DNA from: Sitta carolinensis
Lineage: Eukaryota > Chordata > Aves > Passeriformes > Sittidae
Direction of reading: 5' to 3'
Assembly (NCBI GenBank): GCA_032173965.1
Contig: CM063283.1
Location: 18,890,501 to 18,954,500, forward strand
DNA: 64,000 nucleotides
Part shown: one piece after another, positions 47,946-61,769 of the stretch
Position numbering within the stretch: the stretch's first letter is position 1
How the letters are laid out: each line of letters starts with the position of its first letter
Notes under the pieces: generated by a model
What the model was told of the DNA's origin: nothing
Seen by the model: only the letters and a program-made list of their open reading frames with translations
Databases searched by the model: none
Program-made: the position numbers and the translations under genes

Positions 47946-48660
47946 TTTAATTTTCTTTCATTTTCAGTATATCCCAGTGTGTGCATCAGCAAAATCTGTG
48001 CATATACAGCTTAAGCTTAAAAAGAGCCTTTTTCATCAAGATATTCTTTTCCTCGGTATGTACACATTTGTTCAGCTTTGTTGCCAGGCACCTATCCATT
48101 CTAATGGAATACAATTATGCTCAGAACATTATTTTTGTAATATTTTAGAAGTACCATTTAGCATAAACTTGATATCTTTTCCCCACATGCATGCTATTTA
48201 CAATTTCAGCAGACCATTTCAATGCTTGCTTCAGATTCCAACTCTAGAATTAGAAAGAGTATTAATCACTAAACTATTTTTGCTTGAATATGATCTGACA
48301 TATTTTACAAAACAAAAAAGGAATTTTATAGTGCTCCTTGAGCAATTAGATCCATTAGGTATGTGGCTTCCTTAAAAGCAATAGCTAAGCTAATAGAGTG
48401 GCCATATACAATATTTTATTCAGATGACATTTTGGGTTTTAGCATTTATAAAAAGAAGCCATTGCTTAGCAAATCTTTTTAAATTACCCAAACAGAGTAT
48501 TTATCATCTTCAGAAGTCTCTAACTGGCTGTTTGTGTTTTACTTAGACTTAAATAAGATGACTGCTTTCTGGCCACTGAGCAATTTTTAACATACCTTTC
48601 AATAGTACTTTTTCAAAAGCTATTATTTGCCCTTGTTCATATAGAGAGATTGTCATCAGT
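47946..48660 (+). other. Exon-like open block or conserved noncoding element
   Basis: A strong acceptor-like sequence (TTTTCTTTCATTTTCAG, AG at 47966-47967) is followed by a frame open from 47968 to 48375. A donor-like TTAG|GTATGT lies at 48358/48359, so the block between them would make a 391-nt exon with no in-frame stop. The translation has no recognisable domain, and the open stretch starts without an ATG until well inside. The sequence, including the part beyond the donor to 48660, is AT-rich unique DNA that also reads like a conserved noncoding element. Both readings are possible; neither is established. Confidence 0.25.
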
Positions 48661-48707
48661 GTGAGAGCAAACATTGGAATGTGAACATATTCTGAGAGAA
48701 TGACACA

Positions 48708-48745
48708 AAGAAAGAGAGGGAGAGAGGGAGAGAGAGAGAGAGAGA
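48708..48745. repeat. GA microsatellite
   Basis: AGAGAGGG and (GA)n units, purine-only. Likely length-polymorphic. Confidence 0.9.
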
Positions 48746-51302
48746 TGTGCTGAAATTGTGTGAGGTACAGGCTCAGGAAAACTGCCTTTGAGACTAGTGT
48801 CCATAAATTTTATGGGAGCTATGGATAGATGATATCCAATGGCCTCATACCTGCTGAAAAGAGCTTGTACTCTTTGGAGGAAAGTCACCAACTGTGCTAG
48901 AGCAGCTGCTTGGGACAGAGTTTCTGCCTAATATGCTAAGACCTGAAACAGAAAAGGGGGAGGGAGGAGATCCTATCTTTTGTGGGTGATAGAGGATGCA
49001 TTTTGGTTACCTATAGCTAAAAATCAGAAGTCACAATTTCTAGAAGATGCTTAAGTCTCTTTGGACTTCTAGAATCTTGGGTAAAACACTACTGGGCAAA
49101 ACAAAGTATAAATGCCTAAAGAATTATTTAGCATGAAGTGGTATATTTCCAGCTACATTTGAGGCATTTTCTTCAGCCAATATAAAGAATGACCCCCTTG
49201 ATGATACCCAGAGATATTTCTGTTTAATTCAGTGGTGCTGCGTTAACTGATACTCACCAAAGAAATGTCTTCAAAGATGAACTTTCAAAAGCCTTTCAAT
49301 TGCAAGCTTTTTTCTAAAACTGTAAAATTCTTCAACTACTTGGGAATAAAACCAGTTTGGGAGTAAAACCAGTACTCAAACTATGCTGAGGCATATGACT
49401 GAACATTCTGAGCTCTCCAAAGCCAGCTTCCTGTTCCCTCTACCCCCCAGCTGCAGCCTTGTGGCCAGAATAGTTTCCTCTAACATGCCAGAAGACAAGT
49501 GTAATACATAGCTGAGGACTTTCCTAGGTAACTGACCCAAATTCATAATCACTGCAGGTATCTTCCTCTGAGAGATGCAAGGCAAAGTGGCAGCACTGCT
49601 AGTTGAACTATAAGAACAGCTGCTCCTCACCATTGCCTCAGAGGCTGTTCCTGCACCCGTACTTCTTCCAAAACAGAATAGCAGCCTAGAACACCAACTA
49701 GTGTCAGTTGGTACAGTGGCACCACATTATACTGTAGAAAATTTGACTTTGCAGCTTCCATTCTTGCAGTGTCATAAACACTGAGAGTCAAACTCAGGAT
49801 CTTCAGCACCAGAAAGCATATATTTTCACCTTGAAAGTTCAGAATAATCTTCTTTAAGCTGTAGCTAGGCAATAGGCTCTTCCTGTCAGTGAATCAGCTG
49901 CTGGAGGAAGACTTCACTTTATGTACAAGATACTGCATTTACATTTTGCCCCATGTGAAAGATGGCTGAGGGGGAGTGACAAATCAGTCAGAAATCCTAA
50001 TATTTTGGCAAAGTTCATTCCTGACAAGAAGAAAAGTAATAGTCTAAACTCAAATACAATAGCTTATTCTTATGTTTTATTTATGAAAATCATTTAATTA
50101 GCAGTCCTTTGCCTCTGCTCCACACCCCACTTCTCCTGAAATTTTCTGGCTATACTGCACAGTGCAAAGACCATGCACACACTTTAGAGAAAAACAGTGC
50201 ACAGGCTACTGGACTTTCTACTCAAAGTGGACCCAGTGAGAGATTTTAGTTCAGCTCGGGAAAGCAGCTTTGAAGTTACATAGTATTTCTCTTTCCTGCT
50301 GTTGAGTTCATACTGGGGAAGTCTCTGAACTGCAAACTGGATGCCCTTCAGATGAGGCCAAGCCAAAAGATGCCCCACAAAGCACACCTGGCACGGGGTA
50401 CCTGTGTGGCACCCTAGACCTTGCCTGATGTTAAAGCTACTAACAGACAGGCAGTGCAGACCTTGGACACGCAGCAGCAGCTGCCTGACTCTACAGACCC
50501 TGTTGCACTTGCTGCCCTCTGAGACAGGCATAGCTTCATGTATCCCTTTATCCACGCTTTGAATATAGAGGGAAATTTGATCAATTGATTCTATGCATTA
50601 AACTGTACATGGAAAGCCATAAAAACTTGGAAAGCCACCTTCAAGTTCTGAGGGTTCAAGCGAGGTATAGTTTCACAGGTATGACTGACCTGTCCCTGAT
50701 GGAGAGAATGCCATAGCAGGGACCCCTATAGCTTCAGCAGGAAAGAGCTAGCCACTATGTTCATCTCCCTTCCCTTCCTCTGAACCAGTGCTAACCTGTA
50801 AATTACCTCTTTTCCAGATCTGCTGTTGTATGGATATTATGAATTAGAACTTAATATTCCAAAGGCACATCAAAAGTGGAACACAGAGAGAATTTGAAAA
50901 GGTAGAAAAAGGGCTGTAATAAAACCACCACGCCATCTGTACTTCATGCAAGACTTTAGACCTCTGGGAGACTAATAAATGCTTACTGCTTCTCTTTTTG
51001 GGGTGCGCAAAACTGTATTCATATTCCAGTCTGCCTCACTACCAACCACAAAAACTTCTTGCCCTGGACTAAAAGAAAAAGAGAAAAAATTCCTAGAACA
51101 ACATAACCTTTATAAAGATCTTCCACGGTCCCCTTCCTCAAAGACATACTAGCTGGAAACCATGGGAACACAGATCCCTACTGCGAGTCAATATTATTCA
51201 GAAATATTCTTAGGAATCTACTAATCTCTCAGGGGGGTATAAAGGAAACTGGGAAGTCTGTTTCCCAGTAGAAAATGGAGTAATTCTCTCTCAGTGGCAG
51301 GC

Positions 51303-51304
<2 letters not shown>
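48746..51304. other. Noncoding stretch
   Basis: No gene or transposable element is recognised. A 123-codon minus-strand frame at 50184-50555 has no known domain. The rest is short frames only. Confidence 0.45.
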
Positions 51305-51345
<41 letters not shown>

Positions 51346-51350
51346 ACACA
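51305..51350. repeat. CA microsatellite
   Basis: Eighteen CA units (51305-51340), then a single TA interruption and about four and a half more CA units. Long enough to be polymorphic. The minus-strand frame that crosses it encodes only a VC run and is spurious. Confidence 0.95.
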
Positions 51351-53382
51351 GTTTTGCAGTCATAGAAGTCAATTGGAACAGTGAAATTTAGAATGCAGCT
51401 TTCAATCCATGCTGTTGCATAGCCCATACATAGAATTGGAGGCTCATATACCTTCAGTTTCAAAGATAAATCATAAGCTGTAGGTGCACAAATCTTTATG
51501 TCATCACATCTTCCTAAGGCAGATAAACTGAATTTTGTATCAGTCACCATGTTCTGATTTTTAAGCCTTTGTTTTAGCATGACACTGAAGTAATGATGCC
51601 AAATAATGTGGTTTACAGTATAGGGAGTCTGGGTAGTTTAGAGTTGTTATTGTAAAATACTCATCTCATTTATATAAAATTTTTGATCTTAGGTTACAGG
51701 GTGATCTGCTTACTTTGTATTAGAGATGTCAGGAATATTTTTTAACTACAAAAGGGTGAAAAAAGTGTCTTCCTAAATATTTAATTTAAAGAGAGAAACT
51801 GCATGCAACCCGAAAATGCTCTTATGAGTATGGTTGCCTGAACCTTAAGTACTTTCCAGGCTGTGTTAGCCAGAGTACTGAATAAAAGACAGAGGCAGGC
51901 AATTCTATGTCATCACTTGCAAAACAGAGCAGGGCCACTTTGTTGCATGTTTTTTGATAGCAAAGGCAGGATTCTGTCATCAGCTGAGCTGAAATCACTC
52001 CTTCACAATTCTCTATGACAGTTTTCCCTACTCTGAGGCTCATGATTTGATTTTAAACAGTCAAATATTCACAATTATTTTCTTCCAGAGAAGGGTGTGC
52101 TGTCTCTTACCTCCAGTCTCAGCATGTTAGGTGGCCAATGAAGCCTGGAGGGGGCTCAGTGGCTGCTGCAAGCTCCATCTAGGCAGGAGCCCACAGCTCA
52201 GCAGGACGTTCCACTGAAAGCAACCAACCTCCTGGAAAAGCAGATGTTGACTTTTACCATGTGGGAGTGGTATAATGTCCCTCACTGTTGTGCTCAATTT
52301 AGTAGATTTGCATCCTCTGCTTTTTACCACTGTGAATGTCTTAGCTGGTATTTAATGGTTTGTGTTATTTAAATTGGATCCAAACCTTTACCTAGGTCTA
52401 TTAGAATTTCTGTTCTGTTTCCTCACTTACTCAGAGGTATTGCTCTCCCTCCTTGTTTAGTTCAGTCTGGTTTTGTTTTTCCTTAAAGGCTCCATCTTCT
52501 CTCAAGACCACATACTTGTGAAATTCTTTTTCTTGATAAGCTCAGGAGTGCAATTGTGGTCCCTCATCCTACAGTCTTGCCATCCAATTGCATCAGCATG
52601 TCCAGTCTCTGTTTCCCCCCAGCAGAACCTTGTTCAGGAACAATGCTTCTGTGTGCAAAGCTGCAATCTCTGGAGGACCCTATCGTCCCTCTGGCTTCAT
52701 ATGCATAGGTATTTATAAAGGACAAACTAAAAAAGGACAGTTGTGAAGTCAGACAAAAATCAGAAACAAAATACCTTATTATCTTGAAAAGGGCTTGAAT
52801 GGTACAGCTACATCTATTCCTACTTGGCCATATAATGGTAGATTCCCCACTCAGGTAAAAAAACCCTGAAATAAGTGGAAGACAATCTACAGTTCCTCTG
52901 TCTTGGAAAACATTCTACACTACCCAAAACACACAAAGCTAATGGAATTTTTAAGGTGAGGAATTTAATAAGAGGGAGAGCTCATAAGAAGCTAATGAGG
53001 ATTTCAATAAAATAAATAACTGCCTCTCTACACGCCTGTTGTCAAAGTTACTCCAAAATATTGAATTTGAACAACGATATTTCTATCCTTCCTTATGTGT
53101 ACACATATATGTACATATATTTTTGGTTTTATTTTCCTTTTTAGTCAGAGAAATAGCCCATGGGGGCTGAAAAGCTGGATAAGGAGCATCTCTGATCTCT
53201 AGCTAGAATCAAATACACAGTCTTAGCTGAGGTCAGGACAGACCTATTGGTACAGGGCAGCAGTTCCCACTGGAGTAGGAATGAGTCCTGTGGAAAACGG
53301 CTGTTTGAGAGACAGCCTTTTCCCATTCAGGAATCCACTTACAGCAACATATCCCATGCTGTCAGGGGTCCCTGCAAAACAA
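51351..53382. other. Noncoding stretch
   Basis: No gene or clear repeat is seen. A short ACATATATGTACATATAT patch lies near 53100. Confidence 0.45.
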
Positions 53383-54550
53383 AAAGCATAGGGAAGCCCT
53401 ACTGAGTCAGACCTTCTAGCCCAGTACTCTGCATTAGCAGAGAGAGAAGCAGTTACTTAACTATTTATCCTCCTAATACTCCTGCAGGTTCCACTACTCC
53501 TGGGCTGAAGCCTTTATGGTGTAAATCCCTGATTATTCCATTACCTGCATTTTATGGACCTAAATAAATGTCCATTAATTTGTGCATTTCCCTTCTGACC
53601 CCACTGATGCAATCTACCCTCACAGTCTCTCATTTCAAAAGATTCAGATATTAACTCTGTGATGTAAAAAGTGTTGTTTTCAACCAATTGCTGCTAGTTT
53701 CAATGCATATTTCTTGTTCTAGTCCTGCACTAGAAATAGTCTGCTCTAGATTAGCAAATCTAGAGACCTAGACCTCGGAATAAACACGCTAAGTGTTTTC
53801 CTGGATTTGTGCTGCCTTACTTGCCAGTAACAGTAATGTAATCAGTGATGTCATGAACCACCATCGTATTTCACTTAGCCTCCACTCCACCCTGAGAAAT
53901 AACAGCCTTAATAGTTTTTCCTCATAAGGAAATTTCTTCACCCTATTAGTTGCTTTCCCTTTCCACTATCTCTTCTATATCCACTACGATTTTTAAATTG
54001 TGAAGTTCTGAATCACACAAAGTACTCAAAAAGTGTGTCAATGTTTTAGACAAGAGAACAATAGTGGTGTTTGGTTTGCTCAGTATATTGATAGTCATAT
54101 TTCACATTGTGCTGACTTTTTGGCTAGTGTGATATCCAAGCAGTGATTTTAGAGGACTGTCAAGGACAACTCCAAGATCTCTTCCTTGAGTTGGAACTAC
54201 CATCTAAATGCCCAGTATAGCACAAGCACAATTTAGGTTATTTCTCTCTAATTCTACACTTTTTTCATCTGCTGGGTTCTGTGGACAATGTTTTCTGAAG
54301 TTACTCATTATCAGCACAAATACTTGACTAACCAGAAACATTCTTAATATCATCTGCAGTTTTGGAGATGTCACTGCTCATGCTCATGTCAGTCAGCTGA
54401 CATCTAACCAGCCAGATTTGCCTTTACTATCCTTTTTGGAGATGCACTGGGGGTTGTATTACTCCCATACCTGTGGGATCTTTCCCAGATTCTGGTTTAA
54501 ATATTCTTTTGTGCTTTAAATTAACAGAGACAGCAGCCCAGCAACCCAGC
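53383..54550 (-). mobile_element. Ancient CR1 LINE remnant (long 3' part)
   Basis: Read on the minus strand this follows the old amniote CR1 layout I know from birds, crocodiles and turtles. The terminal region is at the left (GGGAAGCCCTACTGAGTCAGACC..CTAGCCCAGTACTCTG). In the middle are CCTCATAAGGAAATTTCTTC and CAACTCCAAGATCTCTTCCTTGAG. Further right is the segment around TTTTTTCATCTGCTGGG and ATATCATCTGCAGTTTTGG. The whole is heavily diverged with many indels, and frames are destroyed. Boundaries are approximate, the right one especially. Confidence 0.75.
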
Positions 54551-55039
54551 TCTTGAAGAGCCTCCTCCACATTGTCACAGATTGAAGCTTACATTGGTTT
54601 AGCTTCTCCCTTCACTGGACAATCAGGTAATTCCCCTAGCTGAGGTACACCAGCCTACCTCACTTGCCAGGGACAAATTCCACTTTTCTCCCCATCCTTC
54701 TTAGCCAAAATGCCATGAAAATTGTCTTACTTGTGTTCCTCTGTTCACTACACTTCTCTGTATGCAACCCTAAATTCCAGAGGTTGTTTTTGTTTGGGCA
54801 AGAAATCACGGTAAACCTCAGCACCTGCTAAGACAAATGTATAAAGGGTTTGAACCAGAAGTGCACGACTGTAATCTGAAACTTCTTGATCATCTAACAA
54901 TACTTCGTAATACACCTACCAAGTAGGATAAAGTGAGACAAATTACAAGAAAATGCAGTGCCTGTATTTAGCTGGAGAGAAGGCGTGTGGATAACCATAG
55001 CCCTTGAATTTTGACTTCAGTGGTGTAAAGCTTCAGAAC
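54551..55039. other. Gap between two opposed ancient CR1 copies
   Basis: No gene is recognised. It may contain further decayed CR1, since both neighbours are 5'-truncated ends facing this interval. Confidence 0.4.
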
Positions 55040-56195
55040 AGCTTTTAAGGAAAAAGATAATTAAAGACATGGAGGTCAAATGAAAATGGCATAAAATACA
55101 GCATGGGCTTAACAAAAGTAGATTGTACCAGATTAACCTCATACATTTCTTTGACAAGATAACCTGCTCTCTAGACAAAGGACGTGATTGATGCCATCTG
55201 TCTTAACTTTAGCAAAGCCTATAATAACAAACTGGGAATTAATAGTAAAACAGGAAGAGATGGGGATTAGCAGAAAAATTGTGAGGACGAGAAGCTGTCT
55301 GACTTCAGACATAGAATGTGCTTTTTGAAAGAGAAGGCTTATGGCTGAAAGAAATCAGGAATTGAGGTTCCTCAAGAATCAGCTTTGACCCCACTTTATA
55401 TAACTTCACAAAAGTCACTAACAATCAAGGAAGTGACATTTGGAAACACTAATAAAGAAAAATAACTCACAAATAGATTTTTTTTTTTCACTGAAGAGAA
55501 GAACAGTGCATAAAGAAATAGGTACCATTGAAGACTAGGTTAATAAAATGGGAAGAAATCTAAAGGAGCAGAATGAAAGATAACAATCTTTGGGACTAAC
55601 AGCAAAAAAAATTCTCCTGTAGGCAAAATTCTCCATCACTGGAAATGAATAAGAGAAAAAAGGATTTTTTTCTGCATGTTGATTTGTAGGAGGTCTGTAT
55701 GAGAAAAACCAAACATGAAAAAAGCAAATCCAAGCACACATAAGCAAGAGCTGTTTCTGTAAAAGTGGGGAAGGATAGAGAAAATTAGAAAGAAAATTAG
55801 GAGAAATAAAGTTTTAAATGGGAAAGGTACAAGGAAGAATTACAGGGATAATCAAAGGACTGAAGAACTTATTTTTGGTGAAAAGTCAAGAAGAAAGTTG
55901 AGACAGAGAGACTGAAAGGAACATGATTGTTATGCACTAAATTATTTAGGCTAAAATCAGAGCTCGCCCAAGAAAAAATGAGTACAAGCTTAAAATTGGA
56001 TTTCTTGAGCTTGAAAATATGGACTCAATAATTAGATTAGATTTTTGAAGGGAAGAAGAGGGATAGAAAAACCTGGGTTTAATATACAGTCTTACAGTAA
56101 AGGAAATGTAATACAGTGTTTTCACTAGCCAGGGATGGCACTCAATTAACTCTGAAGTCTCCTTCCCAGTCCTGTGTGTTACCTTTAACAGAAGC
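55040..56195 (+). mobile_element. Ancient CR1 LINE remnant, RT to 3' end
   Basis: The plus strand begins in the fingers region of the ORF2 reverse transcriptase (ATGGGCTTAACAAAAGTAGA..TACCAGATTAACCTCATAC..TTTCTTTGACAAGATAACC, then a TTAACTTTAGCAAAGCC segment). It continues with a post-RT stretch near 55850-55940 (ATGATTGTTATGCACTAAAT region). It ends around AAGTCTCCTTCCCAGTCCTG, close to the usual CR1 3' terminus. Stops and frameshifts are frequent. It lies tail-out relative to the minus-strand copy at 53.4 kb. Confidence 0.7.
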
Positions 56196-59100
56196 AGTAA
56201 TCCAAATCTGCCAACTTAAACAGAAGCAGTTAGAGGATGAATTCCTGCAGAGCAGAGGCTTCTTCTCTGGAAGTTTGTGGATTTTTTAGCCAAGAAAAAA
56301 TTAACCTGCCAATCTTGTCTTTCTCTTTGCAGTGGTCATCCCTTGCACAAGCAGTGCAAAGGAGGGGCAGCAGTGGCCCTGCAGATGTCTGTGACCTGCT
56401 GCTGTCACCCACCTTGGCACAGAAACCCTTGAACCTGCAAGGAAGGAAAGAGTCTCTGAGTGCAGTAGTGGGGGTGGACATGTACTTGACTCTGGTAAGA
56501 GGTTTCCTCCTGTTTTACATTCACAGCATCTCTATGCAGCTGACAGAGCAGGCTTGAAGTGCCGGCTAGGAACGTGTCCCATGGTAGATTTAATCCAGTG
56601 TAATTCGCAGGAAGTGAGAAGCTGTGGCAGCACAGACTCCAGTGGGACTGCTGAAAGCCTGCCAGGGACTGGGGTATGTGTGCTCCAGTTTAATCAACAC
56701 CAGCAAAGTGTGCTTCCCACGCTGCCATTTTTTATGTAGACATATCCTCCAAAGCTAATAATCTTTACTATCCAGAGGATTCCACATCTAGAAATATATC
56801 GCAGTTTAATTTGTATTTGATACTGTATGAAAACAAGTGGGGAGGTGAGATCTAGCCTCTGTGGGGTTCTGTATCCTTATATAGACACATTTCATTACTT
56901 TTGTCCACTTTATTGGGGTCTTTCTCAGCCAACTGATGGTCTGCATTATTCAGGTACATGAAACCAGTAGGAGCAATATATTAGCCAAATACTGTTTATA
57001 ATACACTGAGACGAGATTGCACAGTTGAGGCAGTGCTCAAGAGCTTCCCAGTCAAAGCATCGCTGTAATTATACATGCAGAGAAAGAGTGATGTTTTTTC
57101 TCACCTCTTTTTTAATCCTCTCTCAATTCTTTAATGACCCAACCAGTTATATAAACAGAGAAAAGTATTTCAGCAAATGTACTTCAGGGAGATTTAACAG
57201 ATTTGGAAAGTATTGCTCCTCAGATGTCATCACTGTTATTGATGCAGGCAGCACTAAATCAGTTGTGATTTAAAATTTGACAAAAATCACGTAAAATAGT
57301 AGGGTCATAAATGGAAATGGTTAAGCTTCTGGTATTGGCTCGGAAGATAAGAACTAACAGAGCACCATTTCTTTTGCAGCATTAAACAATTTTGGGGGGT
57401 TGGCTTGTAGTTTGACAGAGATCAGACTCATACAGGATGACAACATTCAATGACTTTCTGACCTCACACCGTGAGGTTCCTTATATATTACTGATTAAAG
57501 TTAAAAATCTTTAGCAGATGCTATCTGTAGGGAAAAGTTGGAACACAGGAAAGCAAGCTGTAGATAACAGGCATCTGCTATCTTTTTTTTAAACGATGTG
57601 TGAGAGCCCAGGTTTCCCCCAGGTAGCCCCATTCCCATCAAGGAGAGTTAGCCCCAATCCACAGAGCATTGCAGCTGCTTTGCACCACATTAGCAGCACA
57701 AAGCATCAGACAGGGTTTATCACCCAAGAAACAAATATGGTCTGCAGTTCTCATAGGCAAAAAATGAAGATCACAGTCAGAAATATTTCCTTTGGGTTAT
57801 GGCACAAGTCTCACAAGAACAGCTTAAATTCATCAAACTGGAACTGGAATCCTGGAATTACTCAAAACCAAGCTCTGAGTACTAGCCTACAATCACGATG
57901 GATCAGTACAGTATAATTTTGGTGTCTGTCTTGTGCAAGAAGACAGCCTGGCTGCCACTTGGAGGCAAATTATCCACAAGGGCCTTCTTTTTTAATTAAT
58001 ACAAATTTAGAGGCCAACTTGAATGTGTATCTCTTTATGAATTACTTTTCTTTTCAGCTGCAAGCCTGAGTGTTTCTTCATTTTCTATACCATGGCAAAT
58101 GGGGAACAGATTTTTTGTTTCCTAGTGCTAATATCCAAAAAACCCAAGGTTATACACTCAGTTGTCAATGGCAACAGCAATATCATTGTTTAGCCTCTAA
58201 TTAATAGCGTGGAGTGAGTACAATTATCAGTAAGCTTATATTTTTCACAAGTAGCAATTCTGGTTCCTTTGTGCAGAAATATTGCAAAACATAACCCTAA
58301 CCAACTGTCCAGAATGGTGCTTGCCTGTGAAGACTGTAGCAGATGACTCCAAACTTTAAAGTTCAAGACCCTTCCTAAGGTTAAACAACAAAGAATTCCA
58401 CACACTTAAACTATTTTCAGTTGGATTCCATCAAAGTAGTAGATTTCCAAATGGTAAATGTTTAGGCTTTTTGTCTGTTCCCTATTATATTTCCAGCCTG
58501 GCTAGGTAGTCCCACAGGGCTATTTTTATCACAATGAAAGTTTGAGTTATGTCCTTGCTGTGAACTGCCTCTTGAGTAGCTTTTCTTTCCATTTATGAAA
58601 GAAAAACCCCTCCATTCTGCACTAGATAACTCAAGTTGACCAACTGGAGTATCCTGCTGACTGCTATGTGGCTCCTTTTGTTCACTGTATTATATTTTTT
58701 CTGTAGGTCTTGAGAAGCCTAAGTTGACGTGCAAAAATCTGTTATCTGAGCTGATTCAATAGCAAACAACATACTCTTTTTTTGCACTTGGAGGCAGATG
58801 ACTACTTGCACTTAAGCGCTAAGCTTAACTGCATCTACATTTGTCCACCCTTTGCATAGCCTTTCTTTCCTATTTCTCTGACAGCAGAAGGAAGGAGTTT
58901 TAGGGTCATGGGAGTGAATTCTCTAGAAAAAAACAAAACAACTGTACTGGTGTGTAAATTAAACTTCACTAAAGCTTCTGTACCCCACTTCCAGGAAGTT
59001 ATACTTTGCTCTTTCAAGATATTTATGGATAAATGGTGCAGAGATACTATCCTTGGATATAAGGTACAAGTCAGTTAAAGAATGGATGAAGATGTTTTCT

Positions 59101-59384
59101 TTGGGGGAAAAACCCCAGTTCACACTACGTCTCTGCTTTTCTTCAGAGGAATAAAAGGGTTAGGCTGTGACTACACTGTGAGGAGTGAGACCTTCTGAAG
59201 AACATCTGACTATAGCCAAAGATTTCTCTGGTCAGCCCAGTGAGCAATGGAAAGGATTTCCCAAAATTTCTGTTTCCCTCTGCATGAGCAACCACAGTAT
59301 ATGACTCTAAGACATGAAACTCCATCTTAAATGTAGGAAACATTTTGACTTGTGGCTCTGTCTTGGAGGGTAATGCATTGCTGT
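56196..59384. other. Noncoding stretch
   Basis: No gene or clear repeat is seen. Plus-strand frames at 56237-56557 and 57596-57916 (106 codons each) show no recognised domain and the first is mirrored by an opposing frame. Confidence 0.45.
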
Positions 59385-59560
59385 AACAGAAACCTTCCTA
59401 TTTCTAGCCTGTATTTATTCACAGCCCTCTTACATCTGTTTCTTCTTGTGCCAGCGTTGTCCTCTACCTTAAATCTCTCTGTTCCTTTGTAAAGTTTACC
59501 ACCATAATGCATTTATAGATAGCAATCATATCCCAGTCTCAGCCTTCTCGCTCTTCATCG
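59385..59560 (-). mobile_element. Ancient CR1 LINE fragment
   Basis: The minus strand carries the old CR1 3' region. On the plus strand, the readable anchors are TTCTTCTTGTGCCAGCGTTG, TCCTCTACCTTAAATCTCTC, GCATTTATAGATAGCAATCA and TCAGCCTTCTCGCTC. Only about 175 bp are recognisable. Confidence 0.75.
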
Positions 59561-61769
59561 AAAGCATTTACAGAGCATTTTTATGTCTGAAGTTCTGCAC
59601 AGACATTATAGGTTTCTCCTCACCAAGAAGATGGGCAGATACGCAATATGAGAGTTATCATTTTTTCATTTTTGACTCTCAGTGCATGTTTGTGATGAGA
59701 TCATTCAGGCAGAAAGCTGAAGCTGTCACACTACAGAGGAGCATCACATTACAGCCAGAAGGAGAGTCAGAATTCACAAGCACCAAACAGCATTCCAGAA
59801 AACAGCCTGGATCAAGGTCTATTCCATCTTGGTTTTGCTTTATATAAACTTTCCCCTCCTTCTAAACATTGGTATTTCGTAATAGTCCATAATTTGACCT
59901 ATTAAAGAAGGGACATATTAGTACAAAAAATGTTAGCAAATTTGTTAGTGACTCATAAAAGAAAATAAAATATATAATTTTTTGTACAACATTTCAATGT
60001 TTTGGCTGCACTGTTGCTCATCAGTCCAAGGGTCACAGCTGTGATTGTTTTGGTTTAAAAACTTTGTAACCGTTCATATTTAGAAATTTGTTAATGGAAT
60101 GATAATGGCCTCAATATCTCCAAAAGCAGAGGAATATCTCTGGAGATACTGAAAGAATATATCTCAAAATGTAATGAAGAAATGCGATATCTCTTGATAA
60201 ATTCCAAAAAAAATCTTACAAGCAGCACAAAGCCAACATGAAAATCTAGCAGGATCTCTGTCTAGTTTCCAGATACATAGACGGAGCATGTAAATATTTA
60301 GTGCTCAAACAGCTGAAAAAAGAGACCAAGGAATCAGATCTTATACACACAAAAGACAAAAGCTGAGCTTTCATTTTCTAAAGTTATCCAATTCATGTAA
60401 ATACAACCCAGCAGGTTTTCATTCAGTAAGAGTCCAAGGAAAAATCAAAGTGTTAGACATCAATTCCTCAATCGCCCACAAAAGGCAACTTTGGGTATTT
60501 GGATATTCTAATATCTGATTAAAAAAAAAAAAAAAAAAAGAAGACAAATTAACTCAATGGATAATGAATGAGAATGGTCTCTCTTGTAAAAAAGTCCTAT
60601 TTCATATTCAGGATTATTTTCCACAGGCAAGTTTTACTGCCTCCTCGTGACATCTGCAAAGCTGCACAAAAAGTTGGCTGTGTCATCAAGAATGCTGATC
60701 ATTATTACCCATTTATACAGTGATGACACTTAATCGGAAAGGAGAGAGAAATGTTCTAATTTGGAAAAGATACGATATTTCTAATATAAATTATAGCCCA
60801 ATTTGAAAAGCAAAAACCAGATAGATTACTGTTTTGTTTGAGATTTGCATCTCTTCCTGAGTCCTGTGAAGGCAGCAACATCCAGCACTTACAAGTGAGT
60901 CCAAAGTGTCTGCTAAATGCCAAAATAATGCCATTGCTTTTATATTTATTTGGGCTTCAAGAGCAAGCACACTGAAAACAGGGTCTCAATCCCTGCTTTA
61001 TTCCCCAGTCCTTGAAGTGCCTCAGCACACCCAACCTAGATTCTGAAGCCAGACCTAAGCATCCTCAGGTCCTCCTTGCAACCAGGCACAGGGAAAAGCA
61101 ACCTAAATACTCAAACAAGGACAATGCTGTTTACACTGGGGAATGTCAGAAAACAGAAATTAGCTAAATATATGTTGTAGCAGCAGAGTCTTATGCAAGC
61201 CAAACCAAGAAAATCCCCAAAAAAGGCCAAAAAGCAGGGTCTATTGTCAACAAAAGAACCTAGACCCTCTAGGATGGTAGCAGAAAATTTCTTCATTGAT
61301 CAATCATTGAGCCAACAGAAGACAATGTGGACAGTTAAATGATAAGGGCATTATCAATCAACAAATAGTAGAAAAGGATTTTATAATTCAAATCAACTTG
61401 TATCAAAGGTGAGATCGTCCTGGCTCATAATTATAGTCTTTTTGTTTGTTTGTTTGTTTTTTGAGCAGGTGAGATTAACCTGTTTATTGAAGTCAATTGA
61501 ACCAAAGATCTCAAAGACCTAAATGAGAAGGCATAAAAACCCCTCTAAGTCAAATAGATAAAATCAAATCTGGTATACTCATTCTAAGTGTGGAGAAAGG
61601 AAACCTTCACAGAGCATATTGGATGGAAATCTGCATTAAAAATTATAGTGAAGATGCCTACAAGAAAGAGATGAAGACTGACAAGCAATTAAAACAACAG
61701 CTTAACTTTATCCTAAGACAACAGCACTCAATACACTGCTATAAAAATGAAAGTATGTACTTACTGCAG
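59561..61769. other. Noncoding stretch
   Basis: No gene is recognised. It includes a TTTG microsatellite at about 61440-61462. The run TATCTC recurs several times at 60110-60195 without forming a regular tandem array. Confidence 0.45.
60521..60539. repeat. Poly(A) tract, 19 bp
   Basis: An uninterrupted adenine run followed by GAAGAC. No element body is recognised upstream. Confidence 0.85.
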
